From positions 1,302,001 to 1,366,000 of the forward strand of contig CBDHCC010000001.1 in assembly GCA_965261015.1 (NCBI GenBank): a stretch of 64,000 nt of DNA, written 5' to 3'. A model generated the notes under the pieces. It ran no database searches. It worked only from the letters and a program-made list of their open reading frames with translations, and was not told where the DNA came from. Positions 1 to 8,832 of the stretch are shown in pieces. The translations under genes were made by a program, and so were the position numbers. The stretch is from CBDHCC01 sp965261015 (GTDB lineage: Bacteria; Pseudomonadota; Alphaproteobacteria; Sphingomonadales; Sphingomonadaceae). Every line of letters begins with the position of its first letter. The stretch's first letter is position 1.

Positions 1-554
1 AGCAGGACCCGCGCCGACAGCGATCCGGTTTCGAGCACGCGGCCGACGAGCCCGACCGGGCCGCGCACCGGTTGGTCGGGCCGGACGCCGGACGATCGCC
101 CCACCGGCAGGACCGCCAACCGGCGGAGGGCTGCGGGGGAGGAGGCGACGAGGCGGGTGACCGCGACGGGCGCGCCGTCGCGTTCCACCACCCGCAGCAG
201 GCGCTTCAGCCGCTGGTTCTCCGCGCGGATCGCGGCTGCCTCCACCGCCACGGTCCGCCCATCCTCCAGTTCCTGGCGCAGGGCGGCGTTCTGCGCGCCG
301 GCGCGCCACCAGTCGCCGACCGCCTGGCCGGCACCACGCACACCGACGGTGGCGTCCGCGGCCAGGGTCGACAGCGGCGCGGTCAGATCCGTGGCTCGTG
401 CCCGCAGCTGCGCGTGACCGGCGGGGTCCGCCCAGGCCGTGACGAGCAGGATCAGTCCCGCGACCGCGCCCAGGACAGCGACCACATAGCCGCCGAACAG
501 CAGATACTGTGCCGGCCGGGACGCACCGGGACGCCGGGTGGGTGGAACCGCCAA
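1..554 (-). CDS. mreC: Rod shape-determining protein MreC, partial (3' end off the left edge)
   Basis: MreC is the periplasmic scaffold that links the MreB filament to the cell-wall elongation enzymes. About 184 N-terminal residues are visible: a short cytoplasmic segment, one membrane span near residues 17-39 (QYLLFGGYVVAVLGAVAG...), then a coiled-coil stretch rich in E/R/L around residues 80-115 and the start of the beta domain. No ATG is in frame; the best start is a TTG at 554, 19 bases downstream of the mreB stop on the same strand, so the two genes form an operon. The start is uncertain but the identity is well supported by the span plus coiled coil directly behind mreB. Confidence 0.85.
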   Translation of the reverse strand, partial: MAVPPTRRPGASRPAQYLLFGGYVVAVLGAVAGLILLVTAWADPAGHAQLRARATDLTAPLSTLAADATVGVRGAGQAVGDWWRAGAQNAALRQELEDGRTVAVEAAAIRAENQRLKRLLRVVERDGAPVAVTRLVASSPAALRRLAVLPVGRSSGVRPDQPVRGPVGLVGRVLETGSLSARVL

Positions 555-573
555 GGCTCGGTCGAGCCGGCGG

Positions 574-1620
574 TCAGGCCGATTGCAGGACGCCGCGGAA
601 CGCTTCGTCCTCCAGCGCGCGGCCGGTGCCCAGCGCCACGCAGGTCAGCGGGTCTTCCGCGACGATAACCGGCAGACCCGTCTCCTCTCGGATGATGTCG
701 TCCAGCCCATCGAGCAGCGCGCCGCCGCCGGTCAGCACGATGCCCTGGTCGACGATGTCCGCCGCCAGCTCCGGGGCCGTGTTCTCGAGCGCCATGCGGA
801 CACCCTCCACGATCGAACCGACGGGCTCCGACATCGCCTCGGCGATCTGGCCCTGACTGATCGGGATCTCCTTGGGCACGCCGTTGACCAGGTCGCGGCC
901 CTTCACATGGATGATGCGACCCTCGCCGTCGGCGGGGACGCGTGCGGTGCCGACCTCCTTCTTAATCCGTTCCGCCGTTGCCTCGCCGATCAGCAGATTG
1001 TGGTTGCGCCGCACGAAGGACACGATGCTCTCGTCCATCTTGTCCCCGCCCACCCGGACGGAGGTGGTGTAGGCGAGACCGCGCAGCGACAGCACCGCCA
1101 CTTCCGTCGTCCCGCCGCCGATATCGACGACCATCGATCCGATCGGCTCCGTCACCGGCATGCCCGCCCCGATCGCCGCCGCCATCGGCTCTTCGATCAA
1201 CCAAACCTGGCTCGCACCCGCGTTCGACGCCGCGTCACGGATCGCGCGGCGTTCCACGGAGGTGGAGCCCGACGGCACGCAGATCACGATCTCGGGAAAC
1301 CGCCAGGGCTTCGCCTTGCCGCCGTGCACCTTATGAATGAAGTGCTTGATCATCTGTTCGGCCACATCGATGTCGGCGATGACCCCGTCGCGCAACGGCC
1401 GGATCGCCTGGATCGAATCGGGTGTCTTGCCCATCATCATCTTGGCGTCGTCGCCCACGGCGCGGACCCGCTTCTCGCCCTTGATGGTTTCGATCGCCAC
1501 CACCGATGGTTCGTTGAGCACCACTCCGCGACCGCGCACATAGACGACCGTGTTCGCCGTGCCGAGATCGATCGCCATGTCGTGCGAGGTGAACTTCATC
1601 AGGCGGGAAAAGAACGACAT
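574..1620 (-). CDS. mreB: Rod shape-determining protein MreB (bacterial actin)
   Basis: MreB is an actin-like ATPase that forms membrane-bound filaments guiding lateral wall synthesis. The 348-residue product has the usual family length. It shows the phosphate-1 motif DLGTANTVVY near residue 18, the phosphate-2 motif DIGGGTTEVAVLS near residue 165 and the adenosine motif LTGGGALLDGL near the C-terminus. The amphipathic N-terminus MSFFSRLMKF is typical of membrane-binding MreB in Gram-negatives. It heads the mreB-mreC operon and is divergent from mutL across about 160 bp that must hold both promoters. Confidence 0.97.
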   Translation of the reverse strand: MSFFSRLMKFTSHDMAIDLGTANTVVYVRGRGVVLNEPSVVAIETIKGEKRVRAVGDDAKMMMGKTPDSIQAIRPLRDGVIADIDVAEQMIKHFIHKVHGGKAKPWRFPEIVICVPSGSTSVERRAIRDAASNAGASQVWLIEEPMAAAIGAGMPVTEPIGSMVVDIGGGTTEVAVLSLRGLAYTTSVRVGGDKMDESIVSFVRRNHNLLIGEATAERIKKEVGTARVPADGEGRIIHVKGRDLVNGVPKEIPISQGQIAEAMSEPVGSIVEGVRMALENTAPELAADIVDQGIVLTGGGALLDGLDDIIREETGLPVIVAEDPLTCVALGTGRALEDEAFRGVLQSA

Positions 1621-1778
1621 GGTGGTCCTGTCAAAGTGTCGAAGCGCCCCCGCTGCTCCGGTGTGCGGCGACGCCCATGTCCAAGGCCGATGGCGGACGG
1701 ACGGGTGCCGTGCGGTTCTGCCTCAGGCGGCGGGAGGCCCCTTCGCGTGGGGCCGGCGGATGGTCTAAAGGCCCCCTT

Positions 1779-3500
1779 GTGTCAATACGCCGGCTGCCCG
1801 ACCACCTGATCAACCGCATCGCCGCCGGCGAGGTGGTCGAGCGCCCGGCAAGCGCGCTGAAGGAGTTGGTCGAGAACGCGTTGGACGCGGGCGCGACGAA
1901 CATCGCGATCGCCCTGATCGGCGGCGGGGTGGGTGGATTGGAGGTGGTGGACGACGGGCGGGGCATGACGCCCGACGACCTGCGGCTCGCCGTGGAGCGG
2001 CACGCGACGTCCAAGCTGCCGGACGACCTGATCGAGGCGGTCGCGACCATGGGCTTTCGCGGCGAGGCGCTGCCCTCGATCGGCAGCGTCGCCACCCTGG
2101 AACTGACCAGCCGACCGGCGGGCGGCGAAGGTTGGCGGCTCACGGTCGACAATGGGCGGATCACCGACGACCGCCCGGCCGCGACGCCACCGGGCACCCG
2201 CGTGACCGTGCGAGGGCTGTTCGCCCGCGTGCCGGCGCGTGTCAAGTTCCTGCGCTCCGAGCGGTCGGAGCGCGCCGCGTGCCTGGATGTGGTGCGTCGG
2301 CTGGCCATGGCGCGGCCGGATGTGGCGATCCGACTGACGAGCGACGGCCGAACAGCGCTGGCGCTCGCCGCGGGCCAGACGATGGCGGAGCGCGTCGCGG
2401 CGCTGACCGATCCCGCCCTCATCGACAACAGCGTCGCGGTCGACTGGGAACGGGACGGCGCTGCCTTGGGCGGCATCGGAAGCTTGCCCACCTTCACGCG
2501 CGGCGTAAGCGATCACCAGTATCTGTTTGTAAACGGGCGTCCGATCAAGGACCGGATGCTGGTCGGCGCCGTGCGAGGAGCCTATGCCGAAATGGTGGCG
2601 CGCGACCGTCATCCGCTGGTGGCGCTCTTCCTGCTCGTGCCGACCGACGACGTCGATGTGAACGTCCACCCAGCCAAGACGGAGGTGCGCTTTCGCCAGG
2701 CCGGCGCGATCCGCTCGCTCGTGGTCAGCGGACTGCGCCGGGCGCTGGACGCCGCCGGCCACCGCTCCGCCGCGCCCCGTCCTCTGACTGGCGGATGGCG
2801 GTCGGAGCCTGTCCCGGCGCGATCGTCCGCGACCGTGGCGGAAGGGGCGGCGACGTTCGCCGGGTGGGAACCCGCCGCGCGCGCCGAGCAGGCGCGCGAG
2901 CCCGCGCCGGATGCGGCGGACCACCCGCTGGGCGTGGCCCGGGGGCAGGTGGCGAAGACCTATGTGGTCGCGGAGACGACCGACGGCCTGGTGCTCGTGG
3001 ATCAGCACGCGGCCCACGAGCGGCTGGTGCTGGAGCGGCTGCGGGCGGGCACGACGGGTGCGGCGGTGCCGGCGCAGACCCTGCTGCTGCCCGAAGTGGT
3101 GGAGCTGGACGAGGCGGCGTGCGACCGGCTCGAAGCGGCGGCCGACGACCTAACGCGGCTGGGATTGCCGCTCGAGCGGTTCGGACCGGCGGCGGTGCTG
3201 GTGCGCGGGACGCCGGCGGTGCTGGGCGCGACCGATCCCCGGGCGCTGGTCACCGACGTGGCCGACGAGCTGGCGGCGTTCGATCAGGCCCTGGGCCTCG
3301 CCGAGCGATTGGATCGCGTCGCCGGCACGATGGCGTGCCACGGCAGCGTGCGCGCCGGGCGGGCGCTGAACGTCGCTGAGATGAACGCGCTGCTGCGCCA
3401 GATGGAAGCGACGCCGCACTCCGGCCAATGCAATCATGGGCGACCGACCTGGATCAAGCTGGCGCACGGCGACATCGAGCGGCTGTTTGGCCGGCGGTGA
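1779..3500 (+). CDS. mutL: DNA mismatch repair protein MutL
   Basis: MutL couples MutS mismatch recognition to strand incision. I place the start at GTG 1779 (VSIRRLPDHL), the usual MutL N-terminus, rather than at an upstream in-frame ATG; this gives 573 residues. GHKL ATPase motifs are seen in order: NRIAAGEVVERPASALKELV with the catalytic Glu, DDGRGM, and MGFRGEALPSI. A proline/alanine-rich linker follows at about 340-400, then the C-terminal dimerisation domain. That domain carries DQHAAHERLVLE, which fits the DQHA(X)2E(X)4E endonuclease motif of MutL proteins from bacteria without MutH, so this MutL probably nicks DNA itself. Confidence 0.97.
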   Translation: MSIRRLPDHLINRIAAGEVVERPASALKELVENALDAGATNIAIALIGGGVGGLEVVDDGRGMTPDDLRLAVERHATSKLPDDLIEAVATMGFRGEALPSIGSVATLELTSRPAGGEGWRLTVDNGRITDDRPAATPPGTRVTVRGLFARVPARVKFLRSERSERAACLDVVRRLAMARPDVAIRLTSDGRTALALAAGQTMAERVAALTDPALIDNSVAVDWERDGAALGGIGSLPTFTRGVSDHQYLFVNGRPIKDRMLVGAVRGAYAEMVARDRHPLVALFLLVPTDDVDVNVHPAKTEVRFRQAGAIRSLVVSGLRRALDAAGHRSAAPRPLTGGWRSEPVPARSSATVAEGAATFAGWEPAARAEQAREPAPDAADHPLGVARGQVAKTYVVAETTDGLVLVDQHAAHERLVLERLRAGTTGAAVPAQTLLLPEVVELDEAACDRLEAAADDLTRLGLPLERFGPAAVLVRGTPAVLGATDPRALVTDVADELAAFDQALGLAERLDRVAGTMACHGSVRAGRALNVAEMNALLRQMEATPHSGQCNHGRPTWIKLAHGDIERLFGRR

Positions 3501-3551
3501 CGGGGGAGGGAGGGGTGACCGTGCCCGGCCCGGCTTGCTAAAGGCCCGCCG

Positions 3552-3998
3552 ATGCGAATCCTTCTCCTTCTGCCTCTCATGGTCGCGGCGTGCGTCCGCT
3601 CCGATGCCTCTCCCGATCAGCCGCCGGTCGCGCCGCCGGCGCTCGCCCTGTCGCCGGTGACGGAGCCGGAGCGGGGGACCTGTGTCTTTGCCGAGACGCT
3701 GGACGGGCCGCCGCTCTTGGCGGTCTGGTCGGCGCGCGGGCGAACGGTGGGCGAGGTGCGCGTCGGCGAGGACCCGGTGACGCTCGCCGGGACCGCGATC
3801 GACCAGGGCGATCGGCTGTTCGACGGAGCGCAGTTGGAAGGGGCGGGGCTATCGGTCGCCGTCCAGCCGGACGCGGTGCCCGCGATCCCGGTGGGTGCTG
3901 GCGGCCTTCGGCGCCCGGCGACGCTCACCGTCGCTGCGGCCGGAGGGGGCGAGGCCAGCCGGGTGGGCGTCTGGTCGTGCGGCGGCCGTCCAACCTAG
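3552..3998 (+). CDS. Small putative lipoprotein, function unknown
   Basis: A 148-residue protein with a short hydrophobic N-terminus ending in the lipobox-like LMVAAC (Cys 14), so probably a lipoprotein. The remainder is rich in Val, Gly, Ala and Pro with no recognised domain; two further Cys lie near residues 44 and 143. It follows mutL by 51 bp and may be co-transcribed. Its TAG stop interlocks with the TAG stop of the convergent ilvC-like gene in the shared tetranucleotide CTAG (3995-3998). I do not recognise a family. Confidence 0.7.
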   Translation: MRILLLLPLMVAACVRSDASPDQPPVAPPALALSPVTEPERGTCVFAETLDGPPLLAVWSARGRTVGEVRVGEDPVTLAGTAIDQGDRLFDGAQLEGAGLSVAVQPDAVPAIPVGAGGLRRPATLTVAAAGGGEASRVGVWSCGGRPT

Positions 3999-4996
3999 TC
4001 GGAGCGCGACGTCGGTTCCGCGCCTATCCAGGGCATCAAGGCCCGTACCCGCTCGCCCGCCGCCTCCAGCGACGGATCGGAGGCTTCGGCGCGAAAGCGG
4101 GCCATGGCCGCGCCGCCGGCCGCCTGGTCGGCCATCAGCCGCTCGGCGAACCGCCCGGACACGATGTCGTCCAGCACCGCGCGCATCTCGTCGCGGGTCC
4201 TGTCCGTCACCAGCCTCGCGCCCGTAGCATAGCCGCCGAACTCCGCCGTGTTGCTGATGCCGGCGCGCATCGCGTCCATGCCCCGGTCGTGGATGAGGTC
4301 CACGATCTGCTTGGCTTCGTGGACACATTCGAAATAGGCGAGCTCCGGCGCGTGGCCGGCCTCGATCAGTGTCTCATAACCCAGTCGGATCAGGTCCGGG
4401 ATACCGCCGCACAGCACCGCCTGCTCTCCGAACAGATCGGTCACGCACTCGTCGCCGAAGGTGGTCTCGATCATGGCGGATCGCCCGCAGCCGATGGCCG
4501 AGGCATAGGCCAGCGCCAGCGGTCGCACGGGCGGCGCGGTGATGGCGAAGAGGCAGGGCAGTCCCTGCCCCTCCTCATATTTCGAGCGGACCAGCCGCCC
4601 CGGACCCTTCGGCGCCACGAGAAAGGCGGGCGCGTCCCCCAAGTCGATATAGCCGAAATGCACGGCCAGGCCGTGGGCGAACGCGACGGTCGCGCCCGCC
4701 CGCAGATTGGGCGCGATCTCGTCCGCCCAGAGCCGGGGCTGTTCTTCGTCGGGCGTCAGGATCATCAGGACGTCGGCCCACGCCGCCGCGTCCGCCACCG
4801 AGAACACGCGAAAGCCGGCCGCCTGCGCGGGCGCGGTGCGGGCGGACCCGGGTCGCAGCGCGACGCCCACCTCCGCCACCCCGCTGTCCCTCAGGTTCAG
4901 CGCATGTGCGTGGCCTTGATTGCCATAGCCGACAACGGCGACCCGCGCCATGCGAATGCGCGACAGGTCGGCGTCCTCGTCCGTGTAGATTCGCAT
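3995..4996 (-). CDS. ilvC: Ketol-acid reductoisomerase, divergent copy
   Basis: KARI converts acetolactate to dihydroxyisovalerate with NADPH and Mg2+ in branched-chain amino-acid synthesis. The 333-residue product matches class I length. Visible are the Rossmann loop GYGNQGHAHALNLRDSG, the metal/catalytic block TDLFGEQAVLCGG, the second acidic pair in YFECVHEAKQIVDLI, and SNTAEFGGY. Several normally constant positions differ: the usual PGHTVR reads PGRLVR and HGxNVHYG reads HGLAVHFG. It starts at ATG 4996, 13 bp behind miaA. In many alphaproteobacteria ilvB and ilvN lie between miaA and ilvC; here they do not. It may be a paralogue of a housekeeping ilvC elsewhere. Confidence 0.88.
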   Translation of the reverse strand: MRIYTDEDADLSRIRMARVAVVGYGNQGHAHALNLRDSGVAEVGVALRPGSARTAPAQAAGFRVFSVADAAAWADVLMILTPDEEQPRLWADEIAPNLRAGATVAFAHGLAVHFGYIDLGDAPAFLVAPKGPGRLVRSKYEEGQGLPCLFAITAPPVRPLALAYASAIGCGRSAMIETTFGDECVTDLFGEQAVLCGGIPDLIRLGYETLIEAGHAPELAYFECVHEAKQIVDLIHDRGMDAMRAGISNTAEFGGYATGARLVTDRTRDEMRAVLDDIVSGRFAERLMADQAAGGAAMARFRAEASDPSLEAAGERVRALMPWIGAEPTSRSD

Positions 4997-5009
4997 GCTG
5001 GCACCTCCT

Positions 5010-5948
5010 TCAGGGTCGGCCGGACCTTGCCAGTCGGTCGAGCGTCCTGTCGACCTCCCGGACATCCGCCGGGTCGACGCGCGCCCAACTCGCGGGCACC
5101 TGCCGGGCAAACCAGGTCCGCTGTCGCTTGGCATAGGCGCGGGTGGCGGCCAGCGCGGCCGACCGCGCTTCGTCCCGGCCGAGCGAGCCGCGTCGCCAGG
5201 CCGCCACCTCCCGCGCTCCGATCGCGCGCCAGACCGGTGCATCGTCGGGCACGTCCGATCGGGCGATCAGTGCGTCGACCTCGTCCGCGGCCCCTCCGTC
5301 CAGCATCGTGTCGAGCCGCTCGGCCATCCGCCGCGCCAGTGCGGCGCGATCCGGTTCCAGCACCATGCCATCGATGGCGAAGTGCCCCTCGATCCCGCCG
5401 CTCCGGACCGTCTGCCAGTCCGCCAGCGAGCGGCCCGTGGATCGGATCACCTCCAGCGCGCGGGCGATCCGTTGCGGGTCGGTGGGGCGCAGACGGGCGG
5501 CCATGGCGGGATCCTCTTGCGCGAGGGCGGCCCGGTTCACCTCAAGCGGGGCGGCGCGCACGGCGGCGCGCACCTCCGGCTGGATAGCGGGCACCGGTGC
5601 CAGACCCTGCAAGAGGGCTCGCAGATAGAGGCCGGTTCCCCCGACCACGATCGCCAGCCGGCCGTCGTGGGCCGCGTCTCCAATCGCGGCTGTGGCGTCG
5701 CCCAGCCAGCGCGCGACATCGTACGCCTCGGCCGCGTCGACGTGACCGAACAGCCGGTGGGGCCGTTCGGCCTCTTCGAGCGCCGAAGGCCGCGCCGTCA
5801 GGACGCGCAGGTCGCGATAGACCTGCAGCGCATCCGAATTGACGATCAGCCCACCCGTCCGCCGCGCCAGGCGCAGCGCCAGCCCGCTCTTGCCGCTGGC
5901 GGTCGGCCCTGCGATGACCGCCAGCCGCGGAAGGATCGTCGTGTTCAT
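5010..5948 (-). CDS. miaA: tRNA dimethylallyltransferase
   Basis: MiaA adds a dimethylallyl group to A37 of tRNAs that read UNN codons. The product from ATG 5948 is 312 residues, normal for the family. The P-loop GPTASGKS lies near residue 12, followed by NSDALQVYRDL (substrate Asp) and VVGGTGLYLRALLQG. The C-terminus has the KRQRTWFARQ tRNA-binding segment. A GTG six bases upstream is possible, but AGGG is better spaced for the ATG. The first 8 bases overlap the start of divergent serB, so each gene's ribosome site lies inside or against the other's coding start. miaA and the ilvC-like gene appear co-transcribed. Confidence 0.95.
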   Translation of the reverse strand: MNTTILPRLAVIAGPTASGKSGLALRLARRTGGLIVNSDALQVYRDLRVLTARPSALEEAERPHRLFGHVDAAEAYDVARWLGDATAAIGDAAHDGRLAIVVGGTGLYLRALLQGLAPVPAIQPEVRAAVRAAPLEVNRAALAQEDPAMAARLRPTDPQRIARALEVIRSTGRSLADWQTVRSGGIEGHFAIDGMVLEPDRAALARRMAERLDTMLDGGAADEVDALIARSDVPDDAPVWRAIGAREVAAWRRGSLGRDEARSAALAATRAYAKRQRTWFARQVPASWARVDPADVREVDRTLDRLARSGRP

Positions 5949-6813
5949 CGCCACCCTGATAGCAGCCGACCGGCTGACCTCCCATCATGTCGCCGAAGCA
6001 CGAGAGCGACTGACCGTCGCCGGCGCGGCGCCCGGAGTCGCTGACGTGCTGGAAGAAGGCAGCGCCGTCGACCTGCGTCTCGACCGCCCGGCGCGGGTGG
6101 AGCCGCCGGATGGCTGCGACTTGGTGGTGCAGCCGGTCGCCGGACGCGCCAAGCGGCTGCTGGTGTCGGACATGGATTCGACGATGATCACCGTCGAATG
6201 CATCGACGAATTGGCAGATTATGCCGGATGCAAGGGTGAGGTGGCAGCCGTGACCAACCGGGCGATGCGCGGAGAGCTGGACTTTGCCGCGGCGCTCCGC
6301 GCCCGGGTCGCCCTGTTGGAGGGGCTGGCGCTCGACACGCTCGACCAATGCCTTGCGGAGCGGGTGCGGCCGATGCCGGGGGCTTCGACCCTGATGGCGA
6401 CGCTGCGCGCGCTGGGCGTCCGCAGCGTGCTGGTGTCCGGCGGCTTCACTCACTTCGCTGAGCCGGTGGCGCGGCGTCTCGGCTTCGACTGGGCGACCGC
6501 CAACACCCTGGAGGTGGCGGACGGCCGCCTGACCGGTCGGGTGCTCGAGCCGATCGTGGACGGGCAGGCAAAGGCCACCGCGATGGCTGCCGCGCAGGCA
6601 CATTGGAGGATCGGAAAGCAGGAGACGATGGCGGTCGGCGACGGGGCCAACGATCTGCCGATGCTCCGGGCCGCCGACCTGGGGATCGCCTATCGCGCAA
6701 AGCCCGTCGTCGCGGCGGCGGCGGGCGGGGAGATCCGCCACAACGATCTGACCGCCTTGCTGTGGGTTCAGGGCCTTAGGCGCGACCAGTGGGTGGCGGG
6801 CGGCGGCTGGTGA
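5941..6813 (+). CDS. serB: Phosphoserine phosphatase
   Basis: SerB removes phosphate from L-phosphoserine, the last step of serine synthesis. With the GTG start at 5941 the product is 290 residues and begins MFIATLIAADRLT, the usual sphingomonad-type start. A short N-terminal regulatory-like region (1-70) precedes the HAD domain: DMDSTMITVE (nucleophile Asp near 77), VLVSGGFTHF, and GDGANDLPML near residue 235 for Mg2+ binding. It is divergent from miaA with overlapping 5' ends. An upstream ATG at 5914 would add nine residues but lies deeper inside miaA. Confidence 0.94.
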   Translation: MFIATLIAADRLTSHHVAEARERLTVAGAAPGVADVLEEGSAVDLRLDRPARVEPPDGCDLVVQPVAGRAKRLLVSDMDSTMITVECIDELADYAGCKGEVAAVTNRAMRGELDFAAALRARVALLEGLALDTLDQCLAERVRPMPGASTLMATLRALGVRSVLVSGGFTHFAEPVARRLGFDWATANTLEVADGRLTGRVLEPIVDGQAKATAMAAAQAHWRIGKQETMAVGDGANDLPMLRAADLGIAYRAKPVVAAAAGGEIRHNDLTALLWVQGLRRDQWVAGGGW

Positions 6814-6835
6814 GGCGGCCCGCGTAGGCCGGGCG

Positions 6836-7924
6836 TCAGGGGCGTACTGCGAAGCAGGAGCGACCGGTCGCGGTGACCGCCCGGCACACCTGCTGGGCCT
6901 CGGCACGGGTCGCGAAGGGACCGGCCTGGACGCGGGTCACCGCTCCGGCGCTCTCCAGGGTCAACGACAGGTTCGACACAGCCGGGACGGCGCGGCGCAC
7001 CTCCTGCCACCGCGCGTTCGCTCCGTCGCGATCCCTGAACGCGCCGAGCTGAACGCGCCATCGCCCGGTGGTCGGACGCGCCGCATCGGCGGGTCGGGCC
7101 GTCGCCGCGCGCGCCGGCAGGGGAGGCGCCTGGACGACCGGGCGGGACACGGCGGCGGGTCGGCTAGGCGGGGTCGGCGTGCCCGTGGCCACCGGTGGGA
7201 CAGAAGGAGCCGGCGGATCGATCCGCGAAGGCGGCACGCCCACCCGCTGCACCGGCCCCGCTTCAGTTTGGATGGCGGTTGGCGGAGCGGCAAAAGGGGC
7301 ACCCGCGGGCGTGTTCGCGGCGACCGCCATCCCACCGGCTTCCAGATTGCGCGCGAGAACCTGACCCTGTTGCCGCTGCGCGAGTGGGATCTGCGTGTCC
7401 ATCTGAGCGAGCGCGCGCGAGGCCTGCGGCAGGCCGGCGGCCGAGGCCCGCGTCATCAGCGCGTAGGCACCGACCCAGTCGCGATCGACCAGGTCGCCGT
7501 TGAACTTGGCCGTGCCGAGCACATACTGCGCCCGCGGTTCTCCGCGCGCGGCCGACCGCTCGAGCAGGGGCAGCGCCGCCGCGTGCTCGCCTTCCTGGAA
7601 CAGCAGCAGTCCGAGATTGTCCTGGGCGGGCGCATAGCTCTGCGCGGCCGACTTCTCGAACCACAGCCGCGCCTGCTTCAGATCGGTCGCGACTCCGCGG
7701 CCATAGAGATAGGCTTGTCCCAAGCCGTATTGTGCGGACGCATCGCCGGCCAGGGCCGCCGGGCGCCACTCCGCCACCGCCCGGCCATAGTCGCCCGCCT
7801 CCCACGCGACCTGCCCCTCGGCCGGCCCGGCCAAAGCAGGCGAGGCGAGGAGGATCGCGGGGAGGAGCGTTCGTCCGAACGTCCGCGCTACAAGGCGCGC
7901 GGCGCGGCTGGCGGTGTTCGGCAT
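6836..7924 (-). CDS. Exported Sel1-repeat protein with C-terminal SPOR domain
   Basis: A 362-residue protein starting at ATG 7924 behind a clear AGGAGAGG. It has a signal peptide (about 1-32, ending near ALAG), then Sel1/TPR-like helical repeats at about 35-190 (QYGLGQAYLYGRG, AQDNLGLLLFQ, AQYVLGTAKF), a Pro/Ala/Val-rich linker, and a SPOR domain from about 285 to the end (WRVQLGAFRDRDGANARW ... RVQAGPFATRAEAQ). SPOR domains bind glycan strands stripped of peptides at the division septum. It is convergent with serB and divergent from the parA-like gene at 8102, whose cluster also contains a SPOR protein. Confidence 0.85.
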   Translation of the reverse strand: MPNTASRAARLVARTFGRTLLPAILLASPALAGPAEGQVAWEAGDYGRAVAEWRPAALAGDASAQYGLGQAYLYGRGVATDLKQARLWFEKSAAQSYAPAQDNLGLLLFQEGEHAAALPLLERSAARGEPRAQYVLGTAKFNGDLVDRDWVGAYALMTRASAAGLPQASRALAQMDTQIPLAQRQQGQVLARNLEAGGMAVAANTPAGAPFAAPPTAIQTEAGPVQRVGVPPSRIDPPAPSVPPVATGTPTPPSRPAAVSRPVVQAPPLPARAATARPADAARPTTGRWRVQLGAFRDRDGANARWQEVRRAVPAVSNLSLTLESAGAVTRVQAGPFATRAEAQQVCRAVTATGRSCFAVRP

Positions 7925-8101
7925 AGTCGGACCTCTCCTGGCGTCCACGGCGGGCGGACAGTTGGCCGGGACACTAGCGGGCCGCGCGACGACCGAACAG
8001 ATGCCCGCGGCCACCCGACCGCCGACTTAACCGGATCGTAACGACACTTCGCGCACACCGTCCCGCAACGAGACGCTCTCGGCACGGCTCAAGGGGACTT
8101 T

Positions 8102-8821
8102 ATGCGCGTTCTGGCTATGGCTTCCCAAAAAGGGGGTTCCGGAAAGACCACCTTGTCGGGTCACCTCGCCGTGCAGGCGCAGCGCGCCGGGGCGGGTCCG
8201 GTCGTCTTGATCGACATCGATCCGCAGGGGTCGCTCGCCGACTGGTGGAACGAGCGGGAGGACGAAATGCCGGCCTTCGCGCAGACCACGGTCGCGCGGT
8301 TGGCCGGCGATCTGGAAATGCTGCGCGGCCAGGGGTTTCGCCTGGCGGTGATCGACACCCCCCCGGCGATCACGGTCGCGATCCAGTCAGTGATCGCGGT
8401 GGCCGAACTGATCGTGGTGCCCACGCGCCCCAGCCCGCACGACCTTCGCGCCGTCGGCGCGACGGTCGACCTGTGCGACCGCGCCGGCAAGCCGCTCATC
8501 TTCGTCGTCAACGCCGCCACGCCCAAGGCGCGGATCACGTCGGAGGCGGCGGTGGCCCTGTCGCAGCACGGTACGGTGGCACCGGTCACGATGCACCACC
8601 GCGTCGATTTCGCCGCTTCGATGATCGACGGCCGCACCGTCATGGAGGTCGATCCCGCCAGCAAGTCGGCGCGCGAGGTCGAGGATCTGTGGACGTACAT
8701 CTCCGACCGGCTGGAGAAGAACTTTCGCCGCACGGTCTTTTCGGCCCCGGCCGCCGTGGGCCGGCCGGCCATGCCCGCGCGGCCCGCCGGCGGTGGCTTC
8801 GGCCGCCGCGTGGTGGGTTGA
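8102..8821 (+). CDS. ParA/MinD-family ATPase (orphan)
   Basis: A 239-residue P-loop ATPase of the ParA/MinD superfamily, which dimerise on ATP to position DNA, division sites or protein complexes. The deviant Walker A KGGSGKTT is at residues 10-17 with the signature Lys; the A' motif IDIDPQGS and Walker B VIDTPPA follow. No N-terminal helix-turn-helix is present, so it resembles the small orphan ParAs rather than plasmid type Ia. The genes downstream (8833 and 9458) are on the same strand with gaps of 11 and 4 bases, suggesting one operon. The cargo cannot be read from the sequence; no parB or parS is visible. Confidence 0.9.
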   Translation: MRVLAMASQKGGSGKTTLSGHLAVQAQRAGAGPVVLIDIDPQGSLADWWNEREDEMPAFAQTTVARLAGDLEMLRGQGFRLAVIDTPPAITVAIQSVIAVAELIVVPTRPSPHDLRAVGATVDLCDRAGKPLIFVVNAATPKARITSEAAVALSQHGTVAPVTMHHRVDFAASMIDGRTVMEVDPASKSAREVEDLWTYISDRLEKNFRRTVFSAPAAVGRPAMPARPAGGGFGRRVVG

Positions 8822-8832
8822 GGAGGGTGGCC

